A stretch of 52,037 nt of DNA from NCBI RefSeq assembly GCF_007676755.1, contig NZ_VEBK01000020.1:1-52037 (forward strand). The letters run 5' to 3'. Each line of letters starts with the position of its first letter. The first letter of the stretch is position 1. This DNA comes from Bacillus sp. FJAT-22090. Its GTDB lineage: Bacteria > Bacillota > Bacilli > Bacillales_A > Planococcaceae. Positions 29,835-40,220 of this stretch are shown one piece after another. The notes below the pieces were generated by a model. That model saw only the letters and a list, made by a program, of their open reading frames with translations, was not told the DNA's origin and did not search any database. Position numbers and translations under genes: made by a program.

Positions 29835-29877
29835 TCATTTCCATTCCTTTAATACGTATTTCCTTTATTTTATCATA

Positions 29878-29913
29878 AACAAAAGAGATTGCCTTAAGAC
29901 AATCCCTTTTGTT
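29878..29913 (-). terminator. rplY/ctc terminator
   Basis: AAAAGGGATTG and CAATCTCTTTT around TCTTAAGG, then a short T-rich run. It lies just after the ctc stop. Confidence 0.7.
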
Positions 29914-29916
29914 TAA

Positions 29917-30522
29917 TTATTCTTCTGTTTCTGCCTCGCCAGTTGTTTCTTCAGCATCATCTGTTTCCTCTGTTTCAACTTCTGCTCGAGGTGCCGATAC
30001 AGTGAATAATGTGTAATCATCTTCGTTTGTAATAGCATAATCCAATTTGCCTCGGATATCTGCAACTGTTAGCGTATCACCAATTGCCATTTCCGAAACA
30101 TCTACATCTATCCCTTCAGGAATATTGGATGGTTTGACGGTAATCGTCATTTCCCTGTTTGGCTGTTGTAGCAATCCGCCTTCTGAAACACCCACTGAAT
30201 TTCCGATTGCATTTACTAAAACATTTACTTCTAATTCTTCTTGCATATTAATCGCTAAAAAATCCGCATGAATCATTTGACCTTTTAATATATTCATTTG
30301 ATAATCACTCAACACAACGTTAACAGTTTTACCATCTACTTCTAACTTCATGACTCCATTGCGGCCAACTTCGCGAATTGTTTTAGATAAGTTTTTTTCC
30401 TCTACAGCAATTGCTTGAGAATCCATTTGATAACCATAAACAACCGCTGGAATATAACCATTCTTTCTTAACTTGGCGTTCTCTTTTTGTTCCCTTACTT
30501 TTGCTTTAACGATTGTACTCAT
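29917..30522 (-). CDS. rplY: Ribosomal protein bL25, Ctc form (general stress)
   Basis: Binds 5S rRNA in the 50S subunit. The 201-residue protein is the long CTC type: an N-terminal L25 beta-barrel (LRKNGYIPAVVYGYQMDSQ) and a C-terminal TL5 domain, ending in a tail of Glu/Thr/Asp. ATG follows GGGAGGATGAG. A sigma-B-type promoter is found upstream, as for ctc of B. subtilis, so stress induction is likely. Confidence 0.95.
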   Translation of the reverse strand: MSTIVKAKVREQKENAKLRKNGYIPAVVYGYQMDSQAIAVEEKNLSKTIREVGRNGVMKLEVDGKTVNVVLSDYQMNILKGQMIHADFLAINMQEELEVNVLVNAIGNSVGVSEGGLLQQPNREMTITVKPSNIPEGIDVDVSEMAIGDTLTVADIRGKLDYAITNEDDYTLFTVSAPRAEVETEETDDAEETTGEAETEE

Positions 30523-30559
30523 CTATTTCTCATCCTCCCGATAGTTTCTATAGCTATGT

Positions 30560-30585
30560 ATACCCACCATCAGTAGTTTTCAAAC
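30560..30585 (-). promoter_or_regulatory. ctc promoter, sigma-B type
   Basis: GTTTGA (reverse of 30580-30585), 14-base spacer, GGGTAT (reverse of 30560-30565). This matches the sigma-B consensus GTTTAA-N12-14-GGGTAT with one change, and B. subtilis ctc is the classic sigma-B gene. Confidence 0.75.
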
Positions 30586-30679
30586 ATTTTAAAATCTTTG
30601 TTAGCTTATATTACATCGTGTAAGTATAAGTTAGCTGGTAGTTGCAGACCACTTAATAAGGTTTATAAGGCTTTAACGC

Positions 30680-30711
30680 AATTCAGCAGGTGCATATGCA
30701 CCTGCTGAATT
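30680..30711. terminator. 32-bp perfect palindrome after prs
   Basis: AATTCAGCAGGTGCAT is followed at once by its exact reverse complement, so the repeat has no unpaired spacer. It lies 12 bases after the prs stop and may terminate glmU-prs transcripts, but no T-run follows on the minus strand. Without T-run it could also protect the 3' end or be a protein site. Confidence 0.5.
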
Positions 30712-30723
30712 TATTGATTATGA

Positions 30724-31683
30724 TCAATCGAACAACGTGCTAACCGATTTTTCCTCGAAAACACGGACAATAGCATCGCCTAATAATTTTGCTACTGATA
30801 ATTCTTTAATTTTTGGTGATGATTTTTCCTCTGGTAATTGAATTGAGTTGGTAATAACCAATTCTTTAATAACAGAGTTATCAATACGTTCAATAGCTGG
30901 TCCAGATAATACCGGATGGGTACAGCAAGCGTATACTTCTTTTGCACCGCTTTCCATTAAAGCTTGTGCTGCAATTGAAATAGTACCAGCAGTATCGATA
31001 ATATCATCGATTAATATTGCAGTTTTACCTTCTACGTTACCTACAATATTCATTACTTCTGCTACGTTTGGACGTGGACGACGTTTATCGATAATGGCAA
31101 TCGGAGCTTTTAAACGATCCGCCATTTTACGTGCGCGTGTTACCCCACCATGGTCAGGTGATACGATAACCACCTCGGAAGGATCAATGTCTTTACTTAA
31201 GAAATAATCCGACAAAATCGGAACCGCAACTAAATGATCAATTGGAATATCAAAGAATCCTTGAATTTGAGGAGCATGTAGATCAAGTACGATTGCTCGT
31301 GTTGCACCCGCAGTCGTTAACAAATTAGCTACAAGTTTCGCTGTAATTGGTTCACGTGCACGAGCTTTTCTATCTTGGCGAGCATATCCGTAATAAGGAA
31401 GTACAACACTTACTGTACGAGCCGAAGCACGTTTTACAGCATCTAGCATAATTAATAACTCCATAATGTGCTCATTGACAGGTCCTGAAGTTGATTGAAC
31501 GATAAATACGTCACATCCACGAATACTTTCATCGATATTGATTTGGACTTCTCCGTCGCTGAATCTAGTAACAGTGCTTTTTCCTAGTGGAACTCCTACT
31601 TCTTTCGCGATTTCTTCGGCTAATTGTTTATTGGAATTTAGTGTAAATATTTTCAACTTCGAGTCTGCATATTGAGATGACAT
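30724..31683 (-). CDS. prs: Ribose-phosphate pyrophosphokinase (PRPP synthase)
   Basis: Makes PRPP from ribose 5-phosphate and ATP, feeding purine, pyrimidine, His and Trp synthesis; PRPP is also the signal of the nearby purR. The 319-residue class I enzyme has [16 protein letters not shown], the ATP site [31 protein letters not shown] and the PRPP loop [13 protein letters not shown]. It follows glmU by 22 bases with AGGAGG. Confidence 0.97.
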   Translation of the reverse strand: MSSQYADSKLKIFTLNSNKQLAEEIAKEVGVPLGKSTVTRFSDGEVQINIDESIRGCDVFIVQSTSGPVNEHIMELLIMLDAVKRASARTVSVVLPYYGYARQDRKARAREPITAKLVANLLTTAGATRAIVLDLHAPQIQGFFDIPIDHLVAVPILSDYFLSKDIDPSEVVIVSPDHGGVTRARKMADRLKAPIAIIDKRRPRPNVAEVMNIVGNVEGKTAILIDDIIDTAGTISIAAQALMESGAKEVYACCTHPVLSGPAIERIDNSVIKELVITNSIQLPEEKSSPKIKELSVAKLLGDAIVRVFEEKSVSTLFD

Positions 31684-31705
31684 GGTAATCCTCCTGAATA
31701 GTGGG

Positions 31706-33076
31706 TTATTTTAGTTTAAGTTTTTTAACGTAACCTTCTTTGTTTTCTTGGCGAGCACGACCGATTGCTAGCGCTTCACCAGGTACATCTTTTGTGATGG
31801 TCGATCCTGCAGCTACATATGCTTTATTGCCAATCGTAACAGGTGCTATTAAATTGGAATTGCAGCCAACAAAGGCATCGTCTTCGATTGTCGTTATAAA
31901 TTTATTTTTTCCATCATAATTTACCGTAATCGTTCCACATCCGATATTAACATTTGTACCTATCGAAGCGTCTCCCATATAGCTTAAATGAGAAATTTTA
32001 CTACCATTACCTACCTTCGACTTCTTCACTTCAACAAAGTTACCAATCTTCACGTCATTTCCAACTTCTGTTTGCGGGCGAATGTGAGCAAAAGGTCCAA
32101 TTGCCGTATGATCTCCTACTTCACTAGTTAATATAACGGAAGAATGGATAGTTGTTCCACTCCCGATAATACTTGAAACAATATGGCTGTTTGGCCCAAT
32201 CGTACATCGTTCACCAATAGTAGTTTTGCCTTCGATCATGACACCAGGTTGAATAACCGTGTCCGAACCAATTACAGCATCACTACTAATGTATGTATTT
32301 TGAGGGTCAATAATTGTTACACCTTCGCGCATGTGATGATGTGCAATACGAGATCTCATAATCTGTTCTGCTTGGGAAAGTGCGATTCGATCATTTACAC
32401 CAAGAATTTCATCAAAGTCTTTTGCTGCAAATGCAGAAATAACTTCTCCTTCTTTTTGTAAGATCTCGATTACATCTGGCAAGTAGTATTCCCCTTGTGC
32501 ATTTTCATTTTTCACTAATTTTAAAGACTTGAATAATGCCGCGTTGTCAAAACAATAGGTTCCCGAGTTAATCTCGTTTACACGCTGTTCCTCAACAGAT
32601 GCATCTTTTTGTTCTACGATGCTTTTTACGCTTCCGTCTTTCGAACGAATAATTCGACCATATCCAGTTGGATCATCCGCTAGTGCAGTTAAAATAGTTG
32701 CTTTAGCACCTGTTTGTTCATGATGTTTTAATAGGTCGCTCATTGTTTCAGCAGTTATAAGTGGAGTGTCCCCGCAAATAACTATGGTAGTTCCGGAAAG
32801 ATTTGCAAGCGAGGCTTCCGCCTGTAATACTGCATGTGCTGTACCTAACTGCTCCTCTTGAAGAGCATATTCACTTCTATCTCCTAGTTCGCTTTGAACA
32901 ATTTCAGCACCATGTCCTACAACTGTTACGATTTTCTCAACGCCTAATTGCTCCATGTTTTCTACGACATGTTCAACCATTGGCTTACCACAAACAGGAT
33001 GTAGCACTTTATATAGACTAGACTTCATACGAGTTCCTTTACCAGCTGCTAATACAACCGCAAAAGTATTTGTCAT
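31706..33076 (-). CDS. glmU: Bifunctional GlmU (UDP-GlcNAc synthesis)
   Basis: Acetylates glucosamine-1-P and makes UDP-GlcNAc for peptidoglycan. The 456-residue protein has an N-terminal uridylyltransferase ([20 protein letters not shown]) and a C-terminal left-handed beta-helix acetyltransferase with hexapeptide repeats ([20 protein letters not shown]). Start: ATG at 33076 after GGAGGG; a TTG at 33094 lies ahead of that site. Confidence 0.97.
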   Translation of the reverse strand: MTNTFAVVLAAGKGTRMKSSLYKVLHPVCGKPMVEHVVENMEQLGVEKIVTVVGHGAEIVQSELGDRSEYALQEEQLGTAHAVLQAEASLANLSGTTIVICGDTPLITAETMSDLLKHHEQTGAKATILTALADDPTGYGRIIRSKDGSVKSIVEQKDASVEEQRVNEINSGTYCFDNAALFKSLKLVKNENAQGEYYLPDVIEILQKEGEVISAFAAKDFDEILGVNDRIALSQAEQIMRSRIAHHHMREGVTIIDPQNTYISSDAVIGSDTVIQPGVMIEGKTTIGERCTIGPNSHIVSSIIGSGTTIHSSVILTSEVGDHTAIGPFAHIRPQTEVGNDVKIGNFVEVKKSKVGNGSKISHLSYMGDASIGTNVNIGCGTITVNYDGKNKFITTIEDDAFVGCNSNLIAPVTIGNKAYVAAGSTITKDVPGEALAIGRARQENKEGYVKKLKLK

Positions 33077-33201
33077 TTTCCGATTTCCCTCCAATGGGCT
33101 AATTTCCTCTTTTGACTATAGCGGAAATGGAGTGATTTTTCAAGGAAATATCTCTTGACAAATACATGACAAAACAAGTATTATAGATAATTTTCTTGCA
33201 C

Positions 33202-33235
33202 AAAAAAACCATCTCTGTAATAGAAATGGTTTTGC
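33202..33235 (-). terminator. spoVG terminator
   Basis: AAAACCATTTCT and AGAGATGGTTTT around ATTAC, then TTTTTG on the minus strand. Confidence 0.75.
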
Positions 33236-33251
33236 TTCGTATTTTTTTCTC

Positions 33252-33539
33252 TTACATACTTGCTTCCGTTAAAATTTCCTCTGTTTCACCGCTTAAATGG
33301 TAAGCATATAATACCGCATCTTGAATTTTTGTTCTTGTTCCAGAATTTATTGGATGTGCGATATCTCTAAACTCTCCTTCTGGGGTTCTTTTACTTGGCA
33401 TCGCCACAAATAACCCTGTATTTCCATCTATCACTCGTATATCATGCACAACAAACTCGTTGTCCAATGTAATGGAAGCGATAGCCCGCATTCGTCCATC
33501 TGTGAGTACTTTACGTAATCTTACGTCAGTGACTTCCAT
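33252..33539 (-). CDS. spoVG: SpoVG, RNA-binding regulator
   Basis: A 95-residue protein of the SpoVG family ([40 protein letters not shown]), affecting septation and sporulation and found to bind nucleic acids in several species. ATG follows AAAAGGAG. A sigma-H promoter lies upstream, as in B. subtilis. Confidence 0.96.
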   Translation of the reverse strand: MEVTDVRLRKVLTDGRMRAIASITLDNEFVVHDIRVIDGNTGLFVAMPSKRTPEGEFRDIAHPINSGTRTKIQDAVLYAYHLSGETEEILTEASM

Positions 33540-33584
33540 TTTATGACCACTCCTTTTCCTAGTTGCATAAATCTATCTCAATTA

Positions 33585-33613
33585 TTATTCCACAAGAATT
33601 TCAATTCTCCTTC
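33585..33613 (-). promoter_or_regulatory. spoVG promoter, sigma-H type
   Basis: GTGGAATAA (reverse of 33585-33593) is a full sigma-H -10 (RNNGAATWW). GAAGGAGAA (reverse of 33605-33613) fits the -35 RNAGGAWWW with one change. The sequence further up is very AT-rich, as expected for AbrB control. Confidence 0.7.
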
Positions 33614-33878
33614 TTTTCTATAAGAATATTTTTAATATTAGAAAATCATAGTTTAATAATACTTTTTTTTACAGTTTACTAAGATAGATGTTTGTTATAA
33701 ATTTTCCTTCTAGGGCATATATTTAGGTCAATATGTGAAGCCATACATCGGGATAGTGCGTCTTAGTAAGTTTCAGCTAGGATTTGCGTTGCAATCGGGC
33801 GCTTTCCGCGGGGTGAGCGTCCGCAAGCAGAGAAAAACATAGCGGGTGCTAGTCGATAGTTTAATAGTTTATGGATAC
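33614..33878. other. Intergenic region between ridA and spoVG
   Basis: No gene seen. The part next to spoVG is AT-rich. A GC-rich patch at about 33780-33850 contains GCGCTTTCCGCGGGGTGAGC and GCGTCCGC, a type of sequence common between genes of Bacillaceae (from memory). Minus-strand reading 33763-33969 is a chance frame. Confidence 0.4.
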
Positions 33879-33879
33879 A

Positions 33880-33916
33880 AAAAAAGCATGTTTTCAATGA
33901 AAACATACTTTTAAGT
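33880..33916 (-). terminator. ridA terminator
   Basis: AAAAGTATGTTTTC and GAAAACATGCTTTT around ATT, then TTTG on the minus strand; it ends the purR-ridA unit. Confidence 0.75.
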
Positions 33917-33940
33917 AAAAATAACGAGATAAATATAAGT

Positions 33941-34312
33941 TTATACTGTTGCGATAACTTCGATTTCAACTTTTACGTCTTTTGGTAGTCTCGCTACTTC
34001 GACCGCAGAACGCGCTGGTTTATGCCCTGCAAAATGTTTTTCATAAGCTTCATTAAATTCCGCAAAGTCGTTCATATCTTTTAAAAAGACGAGCGTTTTC
34101 ACTACTTTTGATAAGGAAGAACCTGCTTCTGTCAGCACTGCATCCAAATTAGCAAAAACTTGTGCCGTCTGATCTGTAATAGAGCCCTCCACTACTTCCC
34201 CTTGTGGAGTTAATGGGATTTGACCTGAGCTGTAAAACATCCCATTTACTATTACGCCTTGTACGTAAGGACCGATTGCAGCTGGAGCATTAGTTGTTGA
34301 TACTGATTTCAT
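33941..34312 (-). CDS. ridA: RidA/YabJ enamine/imine deaminase
   Basis: Clears reactive 2-aminoacrylate-type intermediates; in B. subtilis yabJ belongs with purR. The 123-residue trimer-forming protein has [23 protein letters not shown] and the catalytic arginine in [14 protein letters not shown]. Start: ATG at 34312, inside the purR end (23-base overlap), with GAAAGGTGG upstream. Confidence 0.95.
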   Translation of the reverse strand: MKSVSTTNAPAAIGPYVQGVIVNGMFYSSGQIPLTPQGEVVEGSITDQTAQVFANLDAVLTEAGSSLSKVVKTLVFLKDMNDFAEFNEAYEKHFAGHKPARSAVEVARLPKDVKVEIEVIATV

Positions 34313-35141
34313 CTGAATTTCCACCTTTCTCAAAATAGTTTCCTTCGGTTAACGCTATTGTACCATTTTTTTCATTTACTTCATGCAATTTTACAAGAGA
34401 TAGGTGGTCTTGAACAAGCTGTTCCCCTTCATGTTCTGCTTCGACCAGTACAGCAATACCTGCAAGTTCACAATTGAATTCTTCAAGTAGGCTTTTCATG
34501 CCATTAATCGTTCCTCCGACTTTCATGAAATCATCTGTGATGAGTACTCGTTGGCCTTTCTCCATACTTCTTTTTGATAGAACCATTGTTTGAATACGTC
34601 TAGCAGATCCAGACACGTAATTAATACTTACAGTGGGACCTTCTGTTACTTTACTGTCTCTACGAACTACTACTACCGGTACATTTAGGTGCCTTGCAAT
34701 AGCATGTGCAATAGGTATTCCTTTTGTGGCAACCGTCATAATAGCATCTATTTTTTCATTGGCAAATGCCGACGCAAACACTTTTCCAACTTTATTCATC
34801 AAGGAAGGATCACCAAGCAAGTCTGTCATATACAAATAACCACCAGGTAGTAACCGTTCTGCTTTGGAAAGTTGGTCCATAAGGTCTTTCGCTACTGCTT
34901 TTACATCTTTCGTGGTCATTGTAGGGATAAACTTTACACCACCCGCTGCCCCCGGTACCGTGACAAGTAATCCTTTCCCTCTTTCTTCAAACGTTTCTTT
35001 TACAATCGTTAAATCCTCACTAATAGAAGATTTAGCTGATTCATATAAAGTAGCAAAGAACGTTAAGGGAATTAACTTATGAGGATGCTCCATTAAATAT
35101 TGTGTCATGTCGACAAGTCTTTCGCTTCTTTTCCATTTCAT
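34290..35141 (-). CDS. purR: Purine operon repressor PurR
   Basis: Represses purine genes and is released by PRPP. The 283-residue protein has a winged-helix N terminus (about 1-75) and a type I phosphoribosyltransferase-like domain with the PRPP loop [18 protein letters not shown]. It overlaps ridA by 23 bases and probably forms a two-gene unit with it. Confidence 0.96.
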   Translation of the reverse strand: MKWKRSERLVDMTQYLMEHPHKLIPLTFFATLYESAKSSISEDLTIVKETFEERGKGLLVTVPGAAGGVKFIPTMTTKDVKAVAKDLMDQLSKAERLLPGGYLYMTDLLGDPSLMNKVGKVFASAFANEKIDAIMTVATKGIPIAHAIARHLNVPVVVVRRDSKVTEGPTVSINYVSGSARRIQTMVLSKRSMEKGQRVLITDDFMKVGGTINGMKSLLEEFNCELAGIAVLVEAEHEGEQLVQDHLSLVKLHEVNEKNGTIALTEGNYFEKGGNSDEISINN

Positions 35142-35196
35142 ACAATCACCTCCAAATCCGAATGTTTTATAGAAAACTTATCACAATCATCCGCGT

Positions 35197-36063
35197 TTAG
35201 GCAAGTGTATCTCTATCACCGATTAATCTAACAGCATACACTTCATCACAAAAACCTCGAAGTCCGTTATATACTCTTTGAACTCTCGATTCTTGATTTA
35301 CTAGCCCAAATACAGTTGGGCCACTACCGCTCATCAGTACAGCATCTGCTCCGAACTTCTGCATTTGTTCTTTTAATCCAGCAACCTCTGGATATAAATT
35401 CAATGTAACTTCCTCAAGCACATTCCCTACAGAAGCACACATCAGATCGAAATCTTTTTCCTGAATGGCTTGGATCATTTGCTTTGTATCCGGGTGCGAG
35501 ATTTGACTAATCTTTAAATTGCCGTAAATATCAGCTGTAGATACTCCAAGTGTAGGTTTTGCAAGTATGACCCAACAATTTGGAGGAGACGGTAGTTCAA
35601 GAATCTTTTCTCCTCTACCTGTTGCTAGTGCAGTACCCCCGTATACACAAAAGGCAACATCTGAACCTATTTTTGTGCCAATTTGGGCAAGCTCATCTAA
35701 GGTAAGTCCTAAATTCCATATAGTGTTCAATCCTCTTAAAGTTGCTGCGGCATCACTGCTTCCACCTGCTAAACCAGCAGCCACCGGAATACTTTTTTCA
35801 ATCTTGATCGAGACACCATGTTTTACATGGTACATGTCCTTTAGTATCTTTGCAGCCTGATACGCTAGGTTCCGATGATCATTAGGAACAAAGCGGTCGA
35901 CAGATAGAATATGTATAGCCCCGTCTTCTCTAGTTTCTAATCCAATGCGGTCTGCTAAATCAACAGTCGTCATAATCATTTCGACTTCATGGTAGCCGTC
36001 TGGACGTTTATGTAATACATCAAGTGTTAAATTTATTTTGGCAGGTGCTTTTACATAGTACAT
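35197..36063 (-). CDS. ispE: 4-diphosphocytidyl-2-C-methyl-D-erythritol kinase
   Basis: Fourth step of the MEP route to isoprenoids. The 288-residue GHMP kinase has the N-terminal [20 protein letters not shown], the ATP loop [20 protein letters not shown] and the C-terminal [12 protein letters not shown]. It lies between sspF and purR, as in B. subtilis. Confidence 0.96.
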   Translation of the reverse strand: MYYVKAPAKINLTLDVLHKRPDGYHEVEMIMTTVDLADRIGLETREDGAIHILSVDRFVPNDHRNLAYQAAKILKDMYHVKHGVSIKIEKSIPVAAGLAGGSSDAAATLRGLNTIWNLGLTLDELAQIGTKIGSDVAFCVYGGTALATGRGEKILELPSPPNCWVILAKPTLGVSTADIYGNLKISQISHPDTKQMIQAIQEKDFDLMCASVGNVLEEVTLNLYPEVAGLKEQMQKFGADAVLMSGSGPTVFGLVNQESRVQRVYNGLRGFCDEVYAVRLIGDRDTLA

Positions 36064-36510
36064 CCCATCTGCTCCTTTTCCAACATATATTGTCCCCTAT
36101 TTTACCACATTATATAAGAAATGCGGAAGCGCTCATCTGTCCGTCACCCTTCTACAACTTTAGGAACGGTTTTTGTACATGTTTGTATAATGGAGAAGAT
36201 ACTTCCACATCCATTGAGTAAGCTCTGTTAGATGCAATTTCCTTCGCTATTTCGCTTCTTCATTTGGTAAATGTGGCTACCTTGCCAGATAAGGAGAAGA
36301 CAAATGAGCCATCACATCGAATGCGTAAGTCGTTGTGGTGCCTCTCCATTTCTGGAAGGAGGCTAACAGGTTGTGTGTCATGCCTTCGTTGCCGCAAGAT
36401 GCGGCGGTCTTAGATAGCCATCCATACAATTTGGTGCTCTTTGCCTTTGTACCCTATCTGAAACGGAAATTAGCATTAGTATTTTTTCTATTAAGTACTT
36501 TCCTATTCAT
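36064..36510. repeat. Intergenic region with dispersed repeat, copy B, and a short ORF-like stretch
   Basis: Bases 36147-36206 match 7972-8034. A perfect GCCGC-AAGAT-GCGGC hairpin lies near 36391-36407. On the minus strand a 34-codon reading (36277-36381; begins MTHNLLASFQKWRG) stays open upstream too (KLYGWLSKTAASCGNEG), but has no ribosome site. It is best taken as a composite repeat or decayed element, not a gene. Confidence 0.5.
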
Positions 36511-36546
36511 AAAAAAAGAAAAGACGGATTACCCGCCTCTTCTTTT
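36511..36546 (-). terminator. sspF terminator
   Basis: AGAAGAGGCGG pairs with CCGTCTTTTCT (two G-T pairs) around GTAAT, then TTTTTTA on the minus strand; about 70 bases after sspF. Confidence 0.7.
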
Positions 36547-36615
36547 GCTAAGTGTTTATTAATTTTTGGATTTCGTTTGCTTACTGGTTTAGACCAGTGT
36601 GGTAATGTACAGCAC

Positions 36616-36789
36616 TTACTTTGGTGACTTCATTTGTTGTTCAGCCATTTCGATTGCGCGCTTTACCATATTACCAGCATCACGTGATTTTATTCCACCC
36701 CAGCCCTCGGTTTTGACTACATCATAAAATCCAAGATCCTTTGCTATCTCTTCTTTTAATTCTTTAGACATAATACCTTTTCTAGCCAT
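36616..36789 (-). CDS. sspF: Small acid-soluble spore protein, alpha/beta type (SspF)
   Basis: Coats spore DNA and protects it from UV. The 57-residue protein has the conserved [20 protein letters not shown] and [18 protein letters not shown], very near B. subtilis SspF. Start: ATG at 36789 after AAGGAGG. A sigma-G-like -10 lies upstream. It is directly between veg and ispE. Confidence 0.95.
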   Translation of the reverse strand: MARKGIMSKELKEEIAKDLGFYDVVKTEGWGGIKSRDAGNMVKRAIEMAEQQMKSPK

Positions 36790-36823
36790 ATGGTGAATCC
36801 TCCTTATAAACAAGTAGCTTTTT

Positions 36824-36830
36824 TAGTATG
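36824..36830 (-). promoter_or_regulatory. Candidate sspF sigma-G -10 element
   Basis: CATACTA (reverse of 36824-36830) fits the sigma-G -10 and is the same as that of spoVT. No clear -35 was seen; the expected place falls in the veg terminator. Confidence 0.4.
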
Positions 36831-36843
36831 TCCTGAAAATAAG

Positions 36844-36880
36844 AAAAAACCCCTTTTCGTTCAAAAGAAAAGGGGTTTTT
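36844..36880. terminator. veg terminator
   Basis: AAAAACCCCTTTTCTTTTG and its near-perfect complement form a long hairpin with A- and T-runs on the two sides, so it could work in both directions. Confidence 0.85.
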
Positions 36881-36916
36881 GAAAATATAAAAAATAAACA
36901 TAAAAGTTCTAAATAC

Positions 36917-37180
36917 TCATTTTACAACTATTAAATTATTTGCTTCATCAAAAATAGTGATTTCTACTGCTTCTGTCAAAATGTCTGCATAACTATAAGA
37001 TACACGTTCAAAAGAATTTTCATCTTGATCCAAGTCGATAACGAATACGGCGTGATAAGTTTCTCTTAATACACCAGCTCGCTCGATTGTTTTCTTGCGT
37101 CCTCCGTTTGCTTTTAATTGCAAACGCTTGCCTAAATGATGATCTAATGACTTCTTAATATCAGCTAAAGTTTTTGCCAT
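36917..37180 (-). CDS. veg: Veg protein
   Basis: An 87-residue protein of the Veg family ([40 protein letters not shown]), strongly expressed in growing cells and linked to biofilm gene control in B. subtilis. It carries the classic strong veg promoter. In B. subtilis yabG lies between ksgA and veg; it is absent here. Confidence 0.95.
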   Translation of the reverse strand: MAKTLADIKKSLDHHLGKRLQLKANGGRKKTIERAGVLRETYHAVFVIDLDQDENSFERVSYSYADILTEAVEITIFDEANNLIVVK

Positions 37181-37204
37181 TCTGCTTACACCTCACTGAA
37201 TATT

Positions 37205-37233
37205 ATTGTATCATCTATTTATTTTTTTGTCAA
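37205..37233 (-). promoter_or_regulatory. veg promoter (sigma-A)
   Basis: TTGACA (reverse of 37228-37233), 17-base spacer, TACAAT (reverse of 37205-37210), followed by CAGTGAGGTG. Same hexamers and spacing as the B. subtilis Pveg. Confidence 0.85.
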
Positions 37234-37334
37234 ACAAAATATTTTAACAAGCGCAGGTACTACTTGTCAACGTTTTTATTTATTTATAGGAATACTTTTC
37301 AATATAAACATTACTAATATTGTAACAAGTAGCA

Positions 37335-38216
<882 letters not shown>

Positions 38217-38777
38217 TTATTTATCCTCCATATCGAGCTGAGAAATTGCTTCTTCTAGCTGCTGTCTGCTAATTTGAAAAATGGAAAGTCTTTTTTGTAA
38301 TTGTTTCCCATTTGTATACCCTATCTTTAATAGTTCTCCAAGTTGCGTTCTTCTTTCTTTGGAGTTTGGGTGACCGATAAGTTTCCCCATAACCAAAGTA
38401 TCTAAAGGTATGGGAGGAGCTTCATCCTTATCAGACTTGGGAGTATATACATCTGCGAGTGCTCTTTGAATATCCTTGTCTTTTGCATGTTCAATTCCTA
38501 ATCCTTTTCCGTTTTTAGCAATTGTTTTTTCTTTCGATAAAAATGCATGCTTTACTCCCGGAACCTGTTCCTCGATAATAGCACGAATACGTCTTCCTGG
38601 ATAATCTGGGTCCGTAAAAACAATGACTCCTCTTTTTTCTTGTGCATGTTGGATTTTCATAAGTGTTTCTTTGGAAATGGCGGATCCATTCGTTTCTATT
38701 GTATCTGCATCAACGGCACGCTTAATGGCTGTTGTGTCATCTTTACCTTCTACAACAATTACTTCTTTTATTTGCAA
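38217..38777 (-). CDS. rnmV: Ribonuclease M5
   Basis: Makes the final cuts of 5S rRNA. The 186-residue protein has an N-terminal TOPRIM domain with the acidic sites VVEGKDDTTAIK and VFTDPDYPGRRIR. The start is TTG at 38777 after GAGGAAG. Its substrate, 5S rRNA, begins its gene at the right edge of this window. Confidence 0.95.
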   Translation of the reverse strand: MQIKEVIVVEGKDDTTAIKRAVDADTIETNGSAISKETLMKIQHAQEKRGVIVFTDPDYPGRRIRAIIEEQVPGVKHAFLSKEKTIAKNGKGLGIEHAKDKDIQRALADVYTPKSDKDEAPPIPLDTLVMGKLIGHPNSKERRTQLGELLKIGYTNGKQLQKRLSIFQISRQQLEEAISQLDMEDK

Positions 38778-38820
38778 GCATACTTCCTCTTTTCTATTTT
38801 ATTACTCTTTATCATAACGC

Positions 38821-38853
38821 AAAAAAGCTTCCCCTATCAACGAAAGGGAAGCT
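38821..38853 (-). terminator. yabE terminator
   Basis: AGCTTCCC and GGGAAGCT around TTTCGTTGATAG, then TTTTTTG on the minus strand. Confidence 0.75.
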
Positions 38854-38891
38854 ATTCAAAATACAGACAGGATTTTCCTGCCCAAACTAGG

Positions 38892-40088
38892 TTATTTTAG
38901 CACTTTGACACGTACTTTCTTTCGGCCAAAATCATAAGCACGGGATTTGGAAGACATAAATAAATCGATTTTATTTCCCTTAATCGCACCACCAGTATCT
39001 CCTGCTACAGCATAACCATAGCCTTCTACCCAAACCTTAGAACCAAGCGGAATAATTTTTGGATCCACCGCTATTACTTTTACATTGGGATTGGACTTCA
39101 AATTAATGCCTGTTGTTGTGACACCAGAGCACCCGTTACAGTAAGCAGTATAAGCTGTTGCTGTCACGTAAAATTCGTTTCCTCCGCTAGAAGTACCTCG
39201 TGATACACTTGCAGTCATGACTTTCGTTCCTACTGCAACTACTTTTTTAGTAGGCTCTTTAATAACTTTTTCATTAACTACGCTGCGGGATACTTCTACG
39301 CCATTTTCTTTAATAACATCATAAGTTCTAGATACAGACCCTTTTTCACCCGCCTGTACTACTTTTTCATTTCCTTTTAATAAGGAGCCATCTTTTTTTG
39401 TTTCTACTGCAAAGTTTGTAGCTTCCTCAACTACATCGGTGACCTTTTCTACTCGCACTACTTGTATTACGGAATTTGGAAGCACTAATTCTTCCATTCC
39501 TCGTTCTACTCGGTCGAATTCATTCAATTGAATATTATGATGTTTTAAAAAGTCAGCGACCGTAGTCGAAGTGGACCATATCTTCTTTTCTTCCTTGCCA
39601 TCTAAAAGGGTTAATTCAAACGCTTTTTCGATTTCAATTTTATTATCAGGTCCTACCTCTGCATCTGCAGCAGGTGTTATTGCATCATGTTCATTTACAG
39701 GAACATTTGCCTTTGCGAGTATTTCGGATACTAAGTCTTCAGTAGTTGTGATTGTTTGAATTTCTCCATCTACTGTAATTTCTATTTGTCTTGCCTGCTC
39801 CCACTCAATTGCTAAATTATTTGCAATTGAAGTGTTCACTGAGGGGTGTAAAAAATCATCGGTAGCGACTACTATATTATTCTGTTTTAGTAGTTCTCCG
39901 ACTGTATTTGCATGTGTTAAAATCTCTTGTTGTTCTCCGTTAACTGTTAAAGCAACAGTTTTCTTTGTTCCTTCGAATAATACGAAAGAAACTACTGCAA
40001 GAAACAATAGTAATGATACAACAGTTACTAGTGTTTGCTTGCTCCTCAATGAATGAAAGAACAGGTTTTTCATGGTATTATTTGACAT
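38892..40088 (-). CDS. yabE: YabE: secreted 3D-domain cell-wall protein (Rpf/Sps-like)
   Basis: A 398-residue putative cell-wall lytic protein. A signal-anchor lies at about 17-38 (TLVTVVSLLLFLAVVSFVLF). It is followed by three ubiquitin-like DUF348 repeats (about 45-215), a G5 domain (about 220-295) and a C-terminal 3D domain with YVTATAYTA, VIAVDPKIIPLG, AGDTGGAIKG and the aspartate in KIDLFM, the barwin-like catalytic set. Start: ATG at 40088 after AAGGAGG. Confidence 0.92.
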   Translation of the reverse strand: MSNNTMKNLFFHSLRSKQTLVTVVSLLLFLAVVSFVLFEGTKKTVALTVNGEQQEILTHANTVGELLKQNNIVVATDDFLHPSVNTSIANNLAIEWEQARQIEITVDGEIQTITTTEDLVSEILAKANVPVNEHDAITPAADAEVGPDNKIEIEKAFELTLLDGKEEKKIWSTSTTVADFLKHHNIQLNEFDRVERGMEELVLPNSVIQVVRVEKVTDVVEEATNFAVETKKDGSLLKGNEKVVQAGEKGSVSRTYDVIKENGVEVSRSVVNEKVIKEPTKKVVAVGTKVMTASVSRGTSSGGNEFYVTATAYTAYCNGCSGVTTTGINLKSNPNVKVIAVDPKIIPLGSKVWVEGYGYAVAGDTGGAIKGNKIDLFMSSKSRAYDFGRKKVRVKVLK

Positions 40089-40220
40089 GAAAAACGCCTC
40101 CTTGTTCACTCGTGTGATTATATAGAGTACTTTTCTGCTTGTCAACCGTTTATACTTTTTTGCACAATTCAAACACACGAGAAACCATTCATGTCAACAG
40201 TATTGCAAAGTCTCGTTTTT

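Noticed and set aside
33763-33969. 68-codon minus-strand frame after ridA
   Set aside because: It overlaps the ridA end and crosses its terminator and the GC-rich patch; no ribosome site.
40089-40220. c-di-AMP riboswitch upstream of yabE
   Set aside because: The gap before yabE is short and the expected conserved motifs were not seen, although such switches precede many 3D-domain and Rpf genes.
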